DNA from: Antrodiella citrinella | Taxonomy: Eukaryota; Basidiomycota; Agaricomycetes; Polyporales; Steccherinaceae | NCBI GenBank assembly: GCA_004802725.1 | Contig: SGPM01000333.1 | Location: 1 to 29,813 of the forward strand | Direction: 5' to 3' | Length of the DNA stretch: 29,813 nucleotides | Part shown: piece by piece, positions 29,613 through 29,813 of the stretch | How positions within the stretch are numbered: position 1 is the first letter of the stretch | Layout of the letters: the number at the start of each line of letters is the position of its first letter | Translations under genes and position numbers: made by a program | Notes under the pieces: model-generated | Database searches by the model: none | Seen by the model: the letters and a program-made list of their open reading frames with translations, nothing else | What the model was told of the DNA's origin: nothing

Positions 29613-29813
29613 TGATGAGCCCCGATTCTCGCTGGTACCCGCGCGCCGCTATTACGCACCGACTAGCACCCATCCGCCCCTACCTCGGCACCTTCGGAGA
29701 CTTCTCGTCCGCTACGTCGACTCGTATTCACGTCCGCACATCCCGACGAATGACCCGCGCATCACCCGCGATGTCCGAAATCCTCGAACTCACGTCCGCG
29801 CATCGTCCGAAGC
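29613..29813 (+). repeat. Candidate LTR (right copy, runs off the window)
   Basis: 201 bp matching 19143-19343 in the same orientation with three base differences (TGATGAGCC versus TGATGTGCC, TTCGGAGA versus TTCAGAGA, CCCGACG versus CCCGGCG). The match starts sharply at TGATG while the preceding bases differ, as expected for an LTR end. Confidence 0.7.

Noticed and set aside
1..29813. CRISPR arrays, rRNA genes, tRNA genes
   Set aside because: No regularly spaced identical repeats with unique spacers, and no recognisable rRNA or tRNA sequence were seen by eye; a dedicated scan was not possible.

Overview
The window looks like a transposon-rich stretch of a filamentous basidiomycete (Agaricomycetes-like) nuclear genome. 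Genes are split by many GT-AG introns of about 47-70 nt. The recognisable families are fungal or basidiomycete types: a TET/JBP-like dioxygenase, a FunK1-type kinase fragment, two tnp2-like (CACTA-superfamily) transposases, and a Ty3-type retroelement with a chromodomain integrase. All exon models were built by eye. In each one given as intact, exon lengths sum to a multiple of three with no internal stop.

Left block (95-11991): every gene is on the minus strand. In transcription order they are: a 619-aa TET/JBP-like 2-oxoglutarate/Fe(II) dioxygenase (11991-9914); two tandemly duplicated multi-exon nuclear coiled-coil genes, B (9282-7776, 297 aa) and A (7189-5681, 316 aa), with duplicated promoters; an apparently intact seven-exon tnp2-like transposase of 1384 aa (5380-911); and a third small coiled-coil gene, C (727-95, 5' exon unclear). 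A DNA-base-modification enzyme, a transposase and accessory coiled-coil genes on one strand may form one composite element.

Middle (about 12.25-20.3 kb): a 709-bp element with inverted ends (hAT-like TIRs, ACGGGT arrays) lies against the 3' part of a minus-strand Ty3-type element. That element keeps an integrase/chromodomain fragment carrying one stop, then two unusual ORFs after pol: one starts on an ATGA overlap and has an N-terminal hydrophobic segment, the next follows 10 nt later. It is cut off by GTCCGA-rich, LTR-like repeat sequence with minisatellites. From about 16.3 to 20.3 kb I see mostly decayed repeats and no convincing intact gene.

Right block (19.1-29.8 kb): near-identical LTR-like sequences start at 19143 and at 29613 (running off the window). 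Between them are a truncated FunK1 fragment (+), a second, divergent tnp2-like transposase (+, 11 exons, one apparent frameshift near a BED-like finger), a small nuclear protein gene E (-) ending 33 bp from the transposase stop, and gene F (+), a multi-exon nuclear-type protein of unknown function. E and F are divergent and share a promoter with two ACGCGT boxes.

The points most worth a second look are the TET/JBP gene inside a same-strand transposase block, the cassette-like exons of genes A and B (whole codons, often multiples of seven residues), the post-pol ORFs of the Ty3 element, and the LTR-like repeats bracketing a 10-kb block without gag or pol.
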